Shown piece by piece: positions 44,506 through 52,136 of a stretch of 64,000 bases of DNA (position 1 is the stretch's first letter; every line of letters starts with the position of its first letter). The position numbers and the translations under genes were made by a program. Under the pieces are notes generated by a model, which did not search any database, was not told where the DNA came from, and was given only the letters and a program-made list of their open reading frames with translations. The stretch is from Nocardia pneumoniae NBRC 100136 (GTDB lineage Bacteria > Actinomycetota > Actinomycetes > Mycobacteriales > Mycobacteriaceae): contig NZ_BAGF01000087.1 in assembly GCF_000308755.1 (NCBI RefSeq), positions 36,372-100,371 of the forward strand. Reading direction: 5' to 3'.

Positions 44506-45900
44506 TCAGACGATGCGGATCAGGATCTCGGAGTGCCCGGCACGGATGACATCGCCGTCGGCGAGCTGCCAATCCTGCACGGGAGAACCGTTGACCAAGG
44601 TGCCGTTGGTGGAACCGAGATCGGACAACATCGCGGTCTGGCCGTCCCAGCGCACCTCGATGTGCCTGCGCGAGACGCCCGTGTCGGGCAGGCGGAAGTG
44701 CGCGTCCTGGCCGCGGCCGATGATGTTGCTGCCTTCCCGCAGCTGGTAAGTCCGGCCGCTGCCGTCGTCCAGTTGCAGGGTGGCCGAGTAGCCGGAAGCG
44801 GCCTGCGGCGCTGCGCCGTAGCCCTGGCCGCCGCCGTAGCCCTGCGGCGCGCCATACCCTGGCTGCTGCGAGTAGGCCTGGCCGTAGCCGCCCTGGTCAT
44901 CCTGGCCGTAGCCGCCCTGGTCAGGGTAGTTCTGATCGCCGTAGGCGGGGTCGTTGTAGCCCGGCTGACCGTATCCGGGCTGGCCGTAGCCCGGGCTTTG
45001 CTGGCCGTAGCCGGATTCGGCGTAGCCCTGTTGGCCGTAGCCCGGGTCCGCGTAGCCCTGTTGGCCGTAGCCGGATTCGCCATAGCCTTGCTGGCCGTAG
45101 CCGGATTCCCCATACCCCTGCTGGCCGTAGCCCGAGTCGGCGTAGCCCTGCTGGCCGTAACCGCGGTCGCCATAGCCTTGCTGGCCGTAGCCGGAGTCGG
45201 CGTAGCCCTGCTGGCCGTAACCCTGGCCGCCTTGCTGGTAGTCGTAGCCGTTCTGGTAGTCGCTGTAACCCTGCTGCGCGTCCGGGGCCTGGTAATCCGC
45301 CCCGTACGCGCCACCGCGGCCGTAGTCATCGCGGTACGCGCCGTTCTGCGGACCGCCGCGACCAGCAGGCGGTGGAGCGTACCCGCGGTTGCGTGGATCG
45401 GACTCCGCGGGCTCACGGCTCGGGTCGTAGCCTGAGTTCTGCGTCATGGGGCCAGCTCCTGGTTGCGGGTTTGCAGGTCGTTGTGGCGGTGATTCGGGGC
45501 GGCGAGCCGCGCTGGCTCTGCGGCCGACATCGGGATCGACGCGGCCACTTGCCCTGAACTGTCCGGTGTGCAGCGTAGGTGATGCCTCGAACGCCACGTG
45601 TACTTCGCCGTAGGTCTGCCAGCCTTGCTCGCGGATGTAGTCCTGTAGATGTTTGGCGAACGCGCGTGTGGTGAGGTCGTGGTCGGCGTCCAGTTGTTGA
45701 TGATCCGAGGAGTTGATCGTGATCACATAGCTGTTGGGCGCCAGCAGATGCCCGCCGCCGAGATCCTGGACATGGTCGGCGGCCTCGCGTTGCAGCGCCG
45801 CCTCCACCTCCTGGGGCACGACACTGCCGCCGAACACTCTGGCGAAGACATCACCGACGGCGCCTTGCAGGCGACGCTCGAACCGCGAAACGATGCCCAT
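44506..45900 (-). CDS. fhaA: FHA-domain protein FhaA with 10-residue repeat linker
   Basis: 464 residues. The N-terminal DUF3662 domain is at about 1-125 (VSRFERRLQGAVGDVFARVF). A long linker of about 240 residues is rich in Tyr, Gly and Gln, with seven exact-length GYGQQGYxxS-type units at 227-296. The C-terminal FHA domain is at about 373-464 (NIIGRGQDAHFRLPD, SDLGSTNGTLVNG). In mycobacteria FhaA binds phosphorylated MviN and limits peptidoglycan synthesis. The first gene of the leftward cluster; 205 bases separate it from fhaB, so a second promoter may lie there. Confidence 0.95.
   Translation of the reverse strand: MGIVSRFERRLQGAVGDVFARVFGGSVVPQEVEAALQREAADHVQDLGGGHLLAPNSYVITINSSDHQQLDADHDLTTRAFAKHLQDYIREQGWQTYGEVHVAFEASPTLHTGQFRASGRVDPDVGRRASAARRPESPPQRPANPQPGAGPMTQNSGYDPSREPAESDPRNRGYAPPPAGRGGPQNGAYRDDYGRGGAYGADYQAPDAQQGYSDYQNGYDYQQGGQGYGQQGYADSGYGQQGYGDRGYGQQGYADSGYGQQGYGESGYGQQGYGESGYGQQGYADPGYGQQGYAESGYGQQSPGYGQPGYGQPGYNDPAYGDQNYPDQGGYGQDDQGGYGQAYSQQPGYGAPQGYGGGQGYGAAPQAASGYSATLQLDDGSGRTYQLREGSNIIGRGQDAHFRLPDTGVSRRHIEVRWDGQTAMLSDLGSTNGTLVNGSPVQDWQLADGDVIRAGHSEILIRIV
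45013..45222 (-). repeat. seven 30-bp tandem repeats inside fhaA
   Basis: Each unit encodes GYGQQGY plus three variable residues (ADS, GDR, ADS, GES, GES, ADP, AES). Further imperfect Tyr/Gly units continue on both sides. Copy number is likely to vary between strains. Confidence 0.9.
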
Positions 45901-46126
45901 CTCGGCCTCCCTTCGGTGAGCGTCTCTTTCCTGATTCGTAACAACGACACGCGTGTATGGCGTGTCGCTTATCGACCACGTTCATTGCATGATATCCACG
46001 ATCGTCCACACCTGTAACTCTTGGCGACCGCCCTGGGTTCCCAGGCCCGTCCAGAGCCCCTGTCAGGCCTCTGAAATGGCGATTTCGTATCCGGCGCCGG
46101 AGCGTGATACTGTCTCCCAGTCGCTC
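45901..46126. promoter_or_regulatory. fhaA operon promoter region
   Basis: 226 bases between divergent fhaA and tRNA-Leu. TCGTCCACA (46002-46010) is one mismatch from a DnaA box. No other motif stands out. The promoter for the seven-gene signalling/cell-wall unit should lie here. Confidence 0.4.
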
Positions 46127-46209
46127 GGGCGAGTGGCGGAATGGCAGACGCGCTGGCTTCAGGTGCCAGTGTCCTTCGGGACGTGGGGGTTCAAGTCCCC
46201 CTTCGCCCA
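46127..46209 (+). tRNA. tRNA-Leu (CAG)
   Basis: 83-base cloverleaf with a long variable arm (GTGTCCTTCGGGACGTG). Acceptor GGGCGAG pairs with TTCGCCC. The anticodon stem CTGGC/GCCAG encloses TTCAGGT, giving anticodon CAG at 46160-46162. The T loop is TTCAAGT. Mycobacteria also have leuT beside fhaA. Confidence 0.96.
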
Positions 46210-46222
46210 CTTCACTCGTGGG

Positions 46223-46254
46223 AGGCCCATGCTCATGGAGAGCATGGGCCTTTC
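46223..46254 (+). terminator. terminator of tRNA-Leu
   Basis: A perfect 12-bp stem (AGGCCCATGCTC, 46223-46234, with 46240-46251), 5-base loop, followed by TTCT. Confidence 0.88.
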
Positions 46255-46263
46255 TCGTTTCGT

Positions 46264-46326
46264 CGTGTTTTGTGGGGGTGCAACCCCCACGCCCCGCCCG
46301 GAGGGGCTTCGCCCCCCGGACCCCCC
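46264..46326 (+). repeat. tRNA-trailer repeat, copy C
   Basis: Core GTGTTTTGTGGGGGTGCAAC and GCCCCGCCCGGAGGGGCTTC, matching copies A and B. Its first hairpin, GTGGGGGTGCAACCCCCAC, is perfect here. It follows the tRNA-Leu terminator. Confidence 0.8.
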
Positions 46327-46335
46327 TTCGTTGCG

Positions 46336-46410
46336 GGTTGCGTTGGGTGGGGACGGTTGCGTTTGGGGTGGGGACGGTTGCGTTTGGGGTGGGGACGGTT
46401 GCGTTGGGCT
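46336..46410 (+). repeat. tandem repeats of a 19-21-bp unit
   Basis: Four units in a row of GGTTGCGTTTGGGGTGGGGA plus C: 46336-46354 (19 bp), 46355-46375, 46376-46396 and a partial 46397-46410. The two middle units are identical. A related GGTTGCGTTGGG sequence follows copy A on its strand. Confidence 0.88.
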
Positions 46411-46642
46411 GAATGATGTGGGCGGAGTCTCATGGGGGGACTTCCGCCTCTGAGTCAGGTGGCGTTTTGTGTCGAACGGCGGCACACATCTCTTCTATCC
46501 CTGGTTTCGGCGGCGAGTCGTTATCTGTCCGGTGTCGTCAGCGCGCGTTGTCGGCATTTCCGTGACATGGGAACCGAAGTGGGTTCTCGAGGCGGCGGTT
46601 GCGGTCGTGTTCGTCATCGCTGGACACACCTAGGCCGTGCGG

Positions 46643-46658
46643 CTGACCGATCGGTCAG
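46643..46658. promoter_or_regulatory. candidate TetR operator before fucosidase gene
   Basis: CTGACCGATCGGTCAG is a perfect 16-bp palindrome, overlapping the presumed -35/-10 region 39 bases before the fucosidase ATG. The TetR gene directly downstream of the fucosidase is the natural candidate to bind it. Confidence 0.7.
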
Positions 46659-46696
46659 ATAATCTCGTCGGCATCGGAGCGCGACGAGAGGACACC

Positions 46697-48166
46697 ATGG
46701 AGTGGGTCGGGGACGGACGGTACGAGGCTTCGCTGGAATCACTGGCCGCCCGCTCGGCGCCGACCTGGTTCGGGGACGCCAAGTTCGGGATATTCGTTCA
46801 TTGGGGGCTTTTCTCGGTGCCGGGATTCGCGCCGAGAGGCAGCTATGCCGACGCGCTCCGCGACGACTATGGCCATGCGATGACCAGGAATCCGTATGCC
46901 GAGCAGTACATGAACATGATGAGGGACCCCGGGGGACCGACAGCGGACTATCACAGGCGGCATTTCGGAGACTTGCCGTACGAGGGATTCAAGGCCCTGT
47001 TCGAGGAAGGGCTGAAGCAGTGGAGCGCGGAGGAGTGGGCCGAGACGTTCCACCGGGCCGGTGCGCGGTACATCGTGATGGTTACCAAGCACCATGACGG
47101 GTTCGCGCTGTGGCCGACAAAGGTACGCAATCCGCATCGCTCCGACTGGTTCACCGAGCGCGACCTGGTCGGTGAACTCGCTGCGGCGGTCCGCAAGCGT
47201 GGGATGCGGTTCGGTGTCTACTACTCGGGAGGGATCGACTGGACCTTCCAAACGAAAGTGGTGAAGACCCTCGGGGACTACATCTACACGCCACACGCCA
47301 GCGGCTATCCCCGATATGCCGACGCGCAGGTACGGGAGCTCATCACCCGTTACCAGCCGGACATCTTGTGGAACGACATTTCTTGGCCGACCGGGCAGAA
47401 GCAGTTGTTCTCGTTGTTCGCCGACTACTACAACACCGTGCCGGACGGTGTCGTCAACGACCGCTGGCAGACGGCCACGTGGGGCAGGAAGGTGATGCGC
47501 TCCAAGCTCGCCCGTGCCGGTTTCGACCTGCTGATGAAACAGCTGATCAAGGCGAAGCAGGATTTCTTGCACAGCGCGCCGCCGCCGGTCCTGCCGCATT
47601 CCGACTTCACCACCCGCGAGTACGCCCGCTTCGACACGACGCAGACGAGGAAGTGGGAGGCGACCCGAGGTATCGGCAATTCGTTCGGTTTCAACCGGAA
47701 CGAGACCGAGGTGGATCACGCGTCCTTCGAGCAGGAGCTCTTCCCGGCTTTCGCCGACACCGTCGCCAAGAACGGCAACCTCCTGCTCAATGTCGGCCCG
47801 AGCGGCGGGGCGGGCGTCATCCCAGCGGCGCAGCTCAGCCGACTCACCGCCTTCGGTGACTGGCTTCGTGTCAACGGTTCGGCGATCTACGGCACCCACC
47901 CGTACGACGAACCACAGGGCGAGACGGTCGACGGGCTGCCGGTCCGGACCACGAGCGGCGGCGGTGCCGTCAACGTGGTGGTCATCGGATACCCCCGGGG
48001 ACGGGAGGTCGTCGTGAAGGGACTCGCGCTGCCGGGTTCGGCGGGCACATTGCTGGCCGACGGGAGTCCGGTGACAGTGGGTAGGCAGGGCGGCGACGCC
48101 GTGCTCGGATTCTCCCGTGATCTGGACTCGATCTATTCTCCGGCGGTGGCCATTCCGCTGTCCTGA
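46697..48166 (+). CDS. GH29-family alpha-L-fucosidase
   Basis: 489 residues; the ATG follows GAGAGGA. The pattern is that of family 29: FGIFVHWGLFSVPGFAP near the N-terminus, MVTKHHDGFALWPTK, then DILWNDISWP with the nucleophile Asp, and a C-terminal beta-domain. No signal peptide is visible, so it acts inside the cell or leaves by another route. No sugar transporter lies beside it. The TetR gene follows after 31 bases, likely in the same operon. Confidence 0.88.
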   Translation: MEWVGDGRYEASLESLAARSAPTWFGDAKFGIFVHWGLFSVPGFAPRGSYADALRDDYGHAMTRNPYAEQYMNMMRDPGGPTADYHRRHFGDLPYEGFKALFEEGLKQWSAEEWAETFHRAGARYIVMVTKHHDGFALWPTKVRNPHRSDWFTERDLVGELAAAVRKRGMRFGVYYSGGIDWTFQTKVVKTLGDYIYTPHASGYPRYADAQVRELITRYQPDILWNDISWPTGQKQLFSLFADYYNTVPDGVVNDRWQTATWGRKVMRSKLARAGFDLLMKQLIKAKQDFLHSAPPPVLPHSDFTTREYARFDTTQTRKWEATRGIGNSFGFNRNETEVDHASFEQELFPAFADTVAKNGNLLLNVGPSGGAGVIPAAQLSRLTAFGDWLRVNGSAIYGTHPYDEPQGETVDGLPVRTTSGGGAVNVVVIGYPRGREVVVKGLALPGSAGTLLADGSPVTVGRQGGDAVLGFSRDLDSIYSPAVAIPLS

Positions 48167-48197
48167 CGATCGTGGTGCGGAACGGTAGGACGAAGTG

Positions 48198-48800
48198 ATG
48201 GAGAAAGGCTTGAAGGGCACTGCGGAGGCGTCCGTCCAAGGCGCCCGCCGGGGGCAGATCATCGACAGCGCGATCGAGCTGATCGCCGAAGTCGGGCATG
48301 CTCGTACCTCGCTGTCGCGGATCGCCGAGAAGGCGGGCGTCTCGAAGGCCGCGGTGCTGTACCACTTCAAGAACAAGGACGAGCTTCTCGACGAGGTGCT
48401 GGACCGGGTCATCGGAGGCTTGGTCGAGCAGGTGGAGAGCGCCGTCGACGCGGCGGACACGCCGGCCGACGCGGTCCGCGCCTACATCCGGGCCATGATC
48501 GGCCATTTGACCGCCAATCCAGCCCATGTGCGTGCGATCACCGACGCCCTCGCCATCGCGGAGCTGGCCGGGCACCAGACCGTCCGGGCGGACTCGGCTC
48601 GGTGGCGAGCGTTGGCAGAGCTGCTGGCCGCGGGGCAGGCAGCCGGTCAGCTGCGCGACTTCGACGTCAAGACCACCGCTGTTGTGATCGGAGGGGCGAT
48701 CGACGGTCTCGTCGGTCAATGGCTCGCCGAGCCCGATTTCGATCTGGCGGCGGCAGCGGACGAACTGGAGACGTTCGTCCTGCGCGCCATCACTGCGTGA
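48198..48800 (+). CDS. TetR-family regulator linked to fucosidase
   Basis: 200 residues from the ATG at 48198. The helix-turn-helix is at about 17-63 (RGQIIDSAIELIAEVG ... IAEKAGVSKAAVLYHFKNKDELL). The rest is the ligand-binding domain. Downstream of and co-directional with the fucosidase, and the palindrome at 46643 suggests that it represses the operon. Its 3' end overlaps a possible reverse-strand remnant. Confidence 0.85.
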   Translation: MEKGLKGTAEASVQGARRGQIIDSAIELIAEVGHARTSLSRIAEKAGVSKAAVLYHFKNKDELLDEVLDRVIGGLVEQVESAVDAADTPADAVRAYIRAMIGHLTANPAHVRAITDALAIAELAGHQTVRADSARWRALAELLAAGQAAGQLRDFDVKTTAVVIGGAIDGLVGQWLAEPDFDLAAAADELETFVLRAITA

Positions 48801-49257
48801 TGTGCGGACCTTCGGCGATCGCGTCCTCGCCCTGGCGGCCGGCGACCACGTCGGCCACGATCTTCATCGCGGTGTCGCGGGTCCACACGCCGGGCACCGC
48901 CGCAGCGCAGTCATGTGCGGAAGGCGACTGCCCGCGATACCACCGCCCCGCCTCCCACCAGTAGCAGAACGACAGTAGGCCGGAAGCCGCTCGCCGACTG
49001 TAGGCTGCGGAGCGCGCTGTTGACGTAGTGGGCGAGTTCCACCGCCCGGTCGTCCGGCGGCCCGCCGGCCAACCGGCGATGTTGGATCAGGCGCTGGCGC
49101 CGGGGTGTGGCCCGTTTCCGCGAAGGCTCCGCCCCTCGGCGGCGGGCAGAGGGGGAGACGTTCTGTTCAACCAGATCGCCGGTGGCACGGCATAAGGCCT
49201 CCCGCCACTGGGAACAGGGCGAGAATGGCTGGTTCGCCTCGCTCGGCGCCCGCGGGC
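48790..49257 (-). pseudogene. possible gene remnants on the minus strand
   Basis: No intact gene, but two overlapping minus-strand frames have strong G/C third positions. One ends at 48790 with about 40 coding-like residues, including MKIVADVVAGRQGEDAIAEG. The other, open from about 49257, ends at 48911 with VELAHYVNSALRSLQSAS and a hydrophobic run. They look like broken ends of one or two genes. I cannot name the family. Confidence 0.35.
48911..49072 (-). CDS. possible small membrane protein
   Basis: 53 residues from a TTG, too short to be called by length alone. It has a soluble helix (DDRAVELAHYVNSALRSL) and a hydrophobic run (TVVLLLVGGGAVVSRAV). The same frame is open far upstream without a usual start codon, and no ribosome site is clear. 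It could be a real small protein or the tail of a decayed gene. Confidence 0.3.
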   Translation of the reverse strand: MAGGPPDDRAVELAHYVNSALRSLQSASGFRPTVVLLLVGGGAVVSRAVAFRT

Positions 49258-49866
49258 CTACTTCTGCGCCGACACCAACTTCGGCTCGTGCAGATCCAGG
49301 TAGGTCACGTCACCCATGAGGCTGCGTTCCTCTTCGAACAGCGACCTCAGATCGTCGGGAATCTGCATCTTCTCGTGCTCGCGGGCTTCGGCTTCGGAGG
49401 TGAAGTACACCGCCTCGACGAACCCGTCGGTGCCGCAGGTCCCGAGGGTGCCGCCGATGATCTCCGGGCGCAATTCGTGCACACGGTCGCCGGTCTGCTC
49501 GAGCAGTTCGCGCAGTCGACCCGCGTCGGGGGTGTGGCCCTCCATGACCTGCACGAATCCGGCTCGGTCGGAGCCGCCACCCATCCACTGGGTCACGTTG
49601 GAGCAGTCCAGGAAGGTCACCGGTCCGTCGAAACATTTCTGGGTCTCGGCCCACCAGGCGCCTTGTTCGGGCCGTTCGCTGTTGCGGCGCGCCGCTTCCT
49701 CGGATTCGAATCGGACCAGCGCGACGAACGTTCCGTCGTCGCACAGTCCGCTGGTCATGCCGAGGTAGCCGACGGCTCCGGGTTGTAGTTCCTCGGTCCA
49801 CTTGTCCATGCGCTGACGCAGGCGAGCGGGGTCCGCGGCTTTGCCTTGAATGACTTGGATGAACAT
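49258..49866 (-). CDS. two-domain dimeric alpha/beta-barrel-like protein
   Basis: 202 residues; GAGGAGG lies 4 bases before the ATG. Two similar halves of about 100 residues: FIQVIQGKAADPARLRQRMD and FVQVMEGHTPDAGRLRELLE, each followed by an aromatic/acidic strand and a helix. This is the ABM/ferredoxin-like (dimeric alpha/beta-barrel) pattern in tandem. Such folds occur in monooxygenases and small stress proteins. No catalytic residues are clear, so the function is unknown. Confidence 0.7.
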   Translation of the reverse strand: MFIQVIQGKAADPARLRQRMDKWTEELQPGAVGYLGMTSGLCDDGTFVALVRFESEEAARRNSERPEQGAWWAETQKCFDGPVTFLDCSNVTQWMGGGSDRAGFVQVMEGHTPDAGRLRELLEQTGDRVHELRPEIIGGTLGTCGTDGFVEAVYFTSEAEAREHEKMQIPDDLRSLFEEERSLMGDVTYLDLHEPKLVSAQK

Positions 49867-50084
49867 CGATCCTCCTCATGCGGAGTGATCTCCGCGGTGT
49901 CGCGGGGCCGGCGCGTCGTGGTCCACCGAAGGCGTGACGCCGCACGGCCCGCGACCGCGGCCGACGCACAATCAATCGTTCGCTCCCCGCATGCCGCACG
50001 CAAGTAGCAGGTCGTTCGCGCGTCGAACGGTGCAAGCGGCGATGTCGCGATCCGGCGACGGCCGCTCCGTTCCCCGGCCCGGTC

Positions 50085-50417
50085 TCAGGCCGCCGGTATG
50101 GGGGTGTGCGGCTGGCGGGCGCTGTCCTGATCGCGTTCCGCGATGCGGAGGTACAGCCGCAGCAGCACGTCGCGCAGGCTGATGCCGAGCTCGGCGGCGC
50201 GGAGGGCGGCCACTTCGAGCGCGAGGTCGTTGTCGGCGGTGCCGGGGTCACTGAGCAGCTCGTCGAGCGCCATCCCGTTCACGGCTTGTTCACGGGTCAG
50301 GGCGACGGTGGGCAACCAGCTGAGCTCCCAGGCTTCGCCGGGGGGAATGGGCAGCAGCCGTGCGTTTTCCGGGGTGATGTCGCTGGTGATGATGGAATCG
50401 GTGATATCGAGTGCCAT
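50085..50417 (-). CDS. hypothetical acidic protein
   Basis: 110 residues, not recognised. Acidic, mostly helical, with MALDITDSIITSDITPENAR at the start and a disordered tail (SARQPHTPIPAA). No membrane segment. GGAG lies close to the ATG. The neighbours give no clue. The reading frame has normal codon use, so it is probably a real gene. Confidence 0.6.
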   Translation of the reverse strand: MALDITDSIITSDITPENARLLPIPPGEAWELSWLPTVALTREQAVNGMALDELLSDPGTADNDLALEVAALRAAELGISLRDVLLRLYLRIAERDQDSARQPHTPIPAA

Positions 50418-51083
50418 GCTCCGCTCTCATTCACTGTGCTCGGGATGACGCGGAACCGCGGTGGGGCTGAGGACGCGGTGACCGTGCTCGGTCACGGCCC
50501 GAACGCGGTGGATCCGTCCGTGCCTGATTGCTTTGTGTCCGAGTGGGTTCAGAAGATCGGCGCGTTGCCGGGAAGGCCAGCCGGGCGGGCGATGCCACAG
50601 TTGTTGCTTGCACTGGCTGGGCCGCGCCATATCGAGGTATCCGTGTCGGGCACCTCCTCGAGTTATCGGGCCACCGGGACTCGGCACGCGATAACCGTTG
50701 TGCAGACGTCGATTTGCGGTGGCTTCGAGGATAAGGCTAAGGAACGCCACGTGAGGATGTCAACTAAGCTTTAGCGCATCGTGATGATATTGAATAAGCA
50801 AACAAGCTTGAAATTGCATGACATTTGATCAAATGTGTCAGATTCAGCCCGATACCGCCCTTCTCGAGCGCGGACGGAGTACTGCGAAGCGTATTTCTGT
50901 GCCGATGCGGCAACGCTGCGTCGCACGGTTGTGGGGAAGTCGCAGTGCGATCGAGCATCTCGTCGGCAACGATACGGCGCCGGTCGCGATTCATCCGATG
51001 CCCCTTGCCACATCATGATTAGAATGTCGCACCGTGACACTCTGTGAGCATGGGTATGCAAGACTCGGGATGGGAGGCAAGGG
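50418..51083. other. long intergenic region upstream of the XRE operon
   Basis: About 670 bases with no gene I can support. The part 50750-50860 is A+T rich and holds the palindrome ACATTTGATCAAATGT (50821-50836). A TAGAAT -10-like box is at 51020-51025, followed by an interrupted inverted repeat TGTC-N7-GACA at 51025-51039. These probably make up the promoter and operator of the XRE operon. Confidence 0.5.
50821..50836. promoter_or_regulatory. 16-bp palindrome, candidate operator
   Basis: ACATTTGATCAAATGT is a perfect palindrome in an A+T-rich patch that stands out from the high-G+C surroundings. It is 248 bases upstream of the XRE start and 404 bases from the divergent gene. Candidate binding site for the XRE protein. 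Confidence 0.5.
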
Positions 51084-52136
51084 ATGGCTGACTCGGGCTC
51101 GGACGAGCAAGTCGGCAACCTGGTCCGCAGGCTTCGACTAGAACGCGGATACACCCAGGCGGCACTCGCGACGAGGGCGGGTTGCTCGCGCAGTCTCATC
51201 CAGCAGATCGAGAACGGCACCCGGATTCCGCCGCTCGCGCTGCGCGAACGTTTGAGTCTTGCTCTCGGGGCGGAATTGCCGACCGACGGCAGCGCCGCTC
51301 CCGCCACCGATCCCACCAGCAGCGCATACTACGACCTGCGCATGCGGTTCAACGTCCTGCTCGGCAAGGACCCCGAGTTGGTCGAGCGCGCACTGGGTAT
51401 CGCACAGAGTCTGATCGACGCCTCCGGCGCTCGGGAGGAGATCGAGCCGCTGCGCCTGATCGCCGACCGGCAATTGGAACGCGCAGAGGAGATCCTCGCG
51501 CAGATCCCCTCGCGCAGCGCCACGGTCTGGGAGTGGAACACCGTCAGCGACTGGCTGACGATCCTGGAGCAGGCCACCGCGTCGGTCCGCGCCATCCACA
51601 CGGCGGATCTGGGCACGATCGGCGGCGACGTCGGCGACGACTACCACGCGGCGATCCTGCGCCTGGCCGACAAGACCCACCCGCCGAAGATCGACGTGCG
51701 GCGAATGTACGTGCTGGACACCATTTCCGACGTCTGGCCCTACGAGGACAAGCTGTGGAAGCAGGCTCGCTCCGGGGTGGAGAGCGTGCTGGTCAAGCGG
51801 GATTACGCGCGCAACGCGCAAAGCATGCTCGTGGTCGACGACCGCTATGTGGCGGTGGGCGAATACGACTATTCCCGCCAGGCGCGGGTCGCGACCCGCT
51901 TTTCCGTGCTCAAACACGACGTCGCGTTCGCCGTGCGGCGCTTCGAGAAACTCTACGATCTCAGGCGCGCCGGGTCGGCCATCGTGGTCGACCAGATCGT
52001 CGCGGAGCCGCCATTGGCGGAGTTCGAGCGTCTGACCGAGGGCAATTGCCGCAGCCTGTTCCGCGCCGCGCTTCAGGAGAGGTGGAACACGATGCCCGCA
52101 CCAGGAGAATCTTCGGTAGAAGGCGAGGTGCCGTGA
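51084..52136 (+). CDS. XRE-family regulator with C-terminal PLD-like sensor domain
   Basis: 350 residues; GGGAGG lies 6 bases before the ATG. The N-terminal helix-turn-helix is at about 10-65 (NLVRRLRLERGYTQAALATRAGCSRSLIQQIENG). The C-terminal ~170 residues (VRRMYVLDTISDVWP, KQARSGVESVLV, MLVVDDRYVAVGEYDY, FEKLYDLR) resemble a single inactive phospholipase-D-like half found in actinomycete regulators, with no HKD motif. First of three overlapping genes (GTGA), so it most likely regulates the operon in response to a ligand. Ligand unknown. Confidence 0.75.
   Translation: MADSGSDEQVGNLVRRLRLERGYTQAALATRAGCSRSLIQQIENGTRIPPLALRERLSLALGAELPTDGSAAPATDPTSSAYYDLRMRFNVLLGKDPELVERALGIAQSLIDASGAREEIEPLRLIADRQLERAEEILAQIPSRSATVWEWNTVSDWLTILEQATASVRAIHTADLGTIGGDVGDDYHAAILRLADKTHPPKIDVRRMYVLDTISDVWPYEDKLWKQARSGVESVLVKRDYARNAQSMLVVDDRYVAVGEYDYSRQARVATRFSVLKHDVAFAVRRFEKLYDLRRAGSAIVVDQIVAEPPLAEFERLTEGNCRSLFRAALQERWNTMPAPGESSVEGEVP

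Larger units (their letters stand above)
46210..46696. other. tRNA-Leu trailer region and fucosidase promoter
   Basis: About 490 bases without a gene: a terminator, repeat copy C, a set of 21-bp tandem repeats, then about 230 bases leading to the palindromic operator at 46643 and an AGATAAT -10-like box at 46657-46663. Confidence 0.6.
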
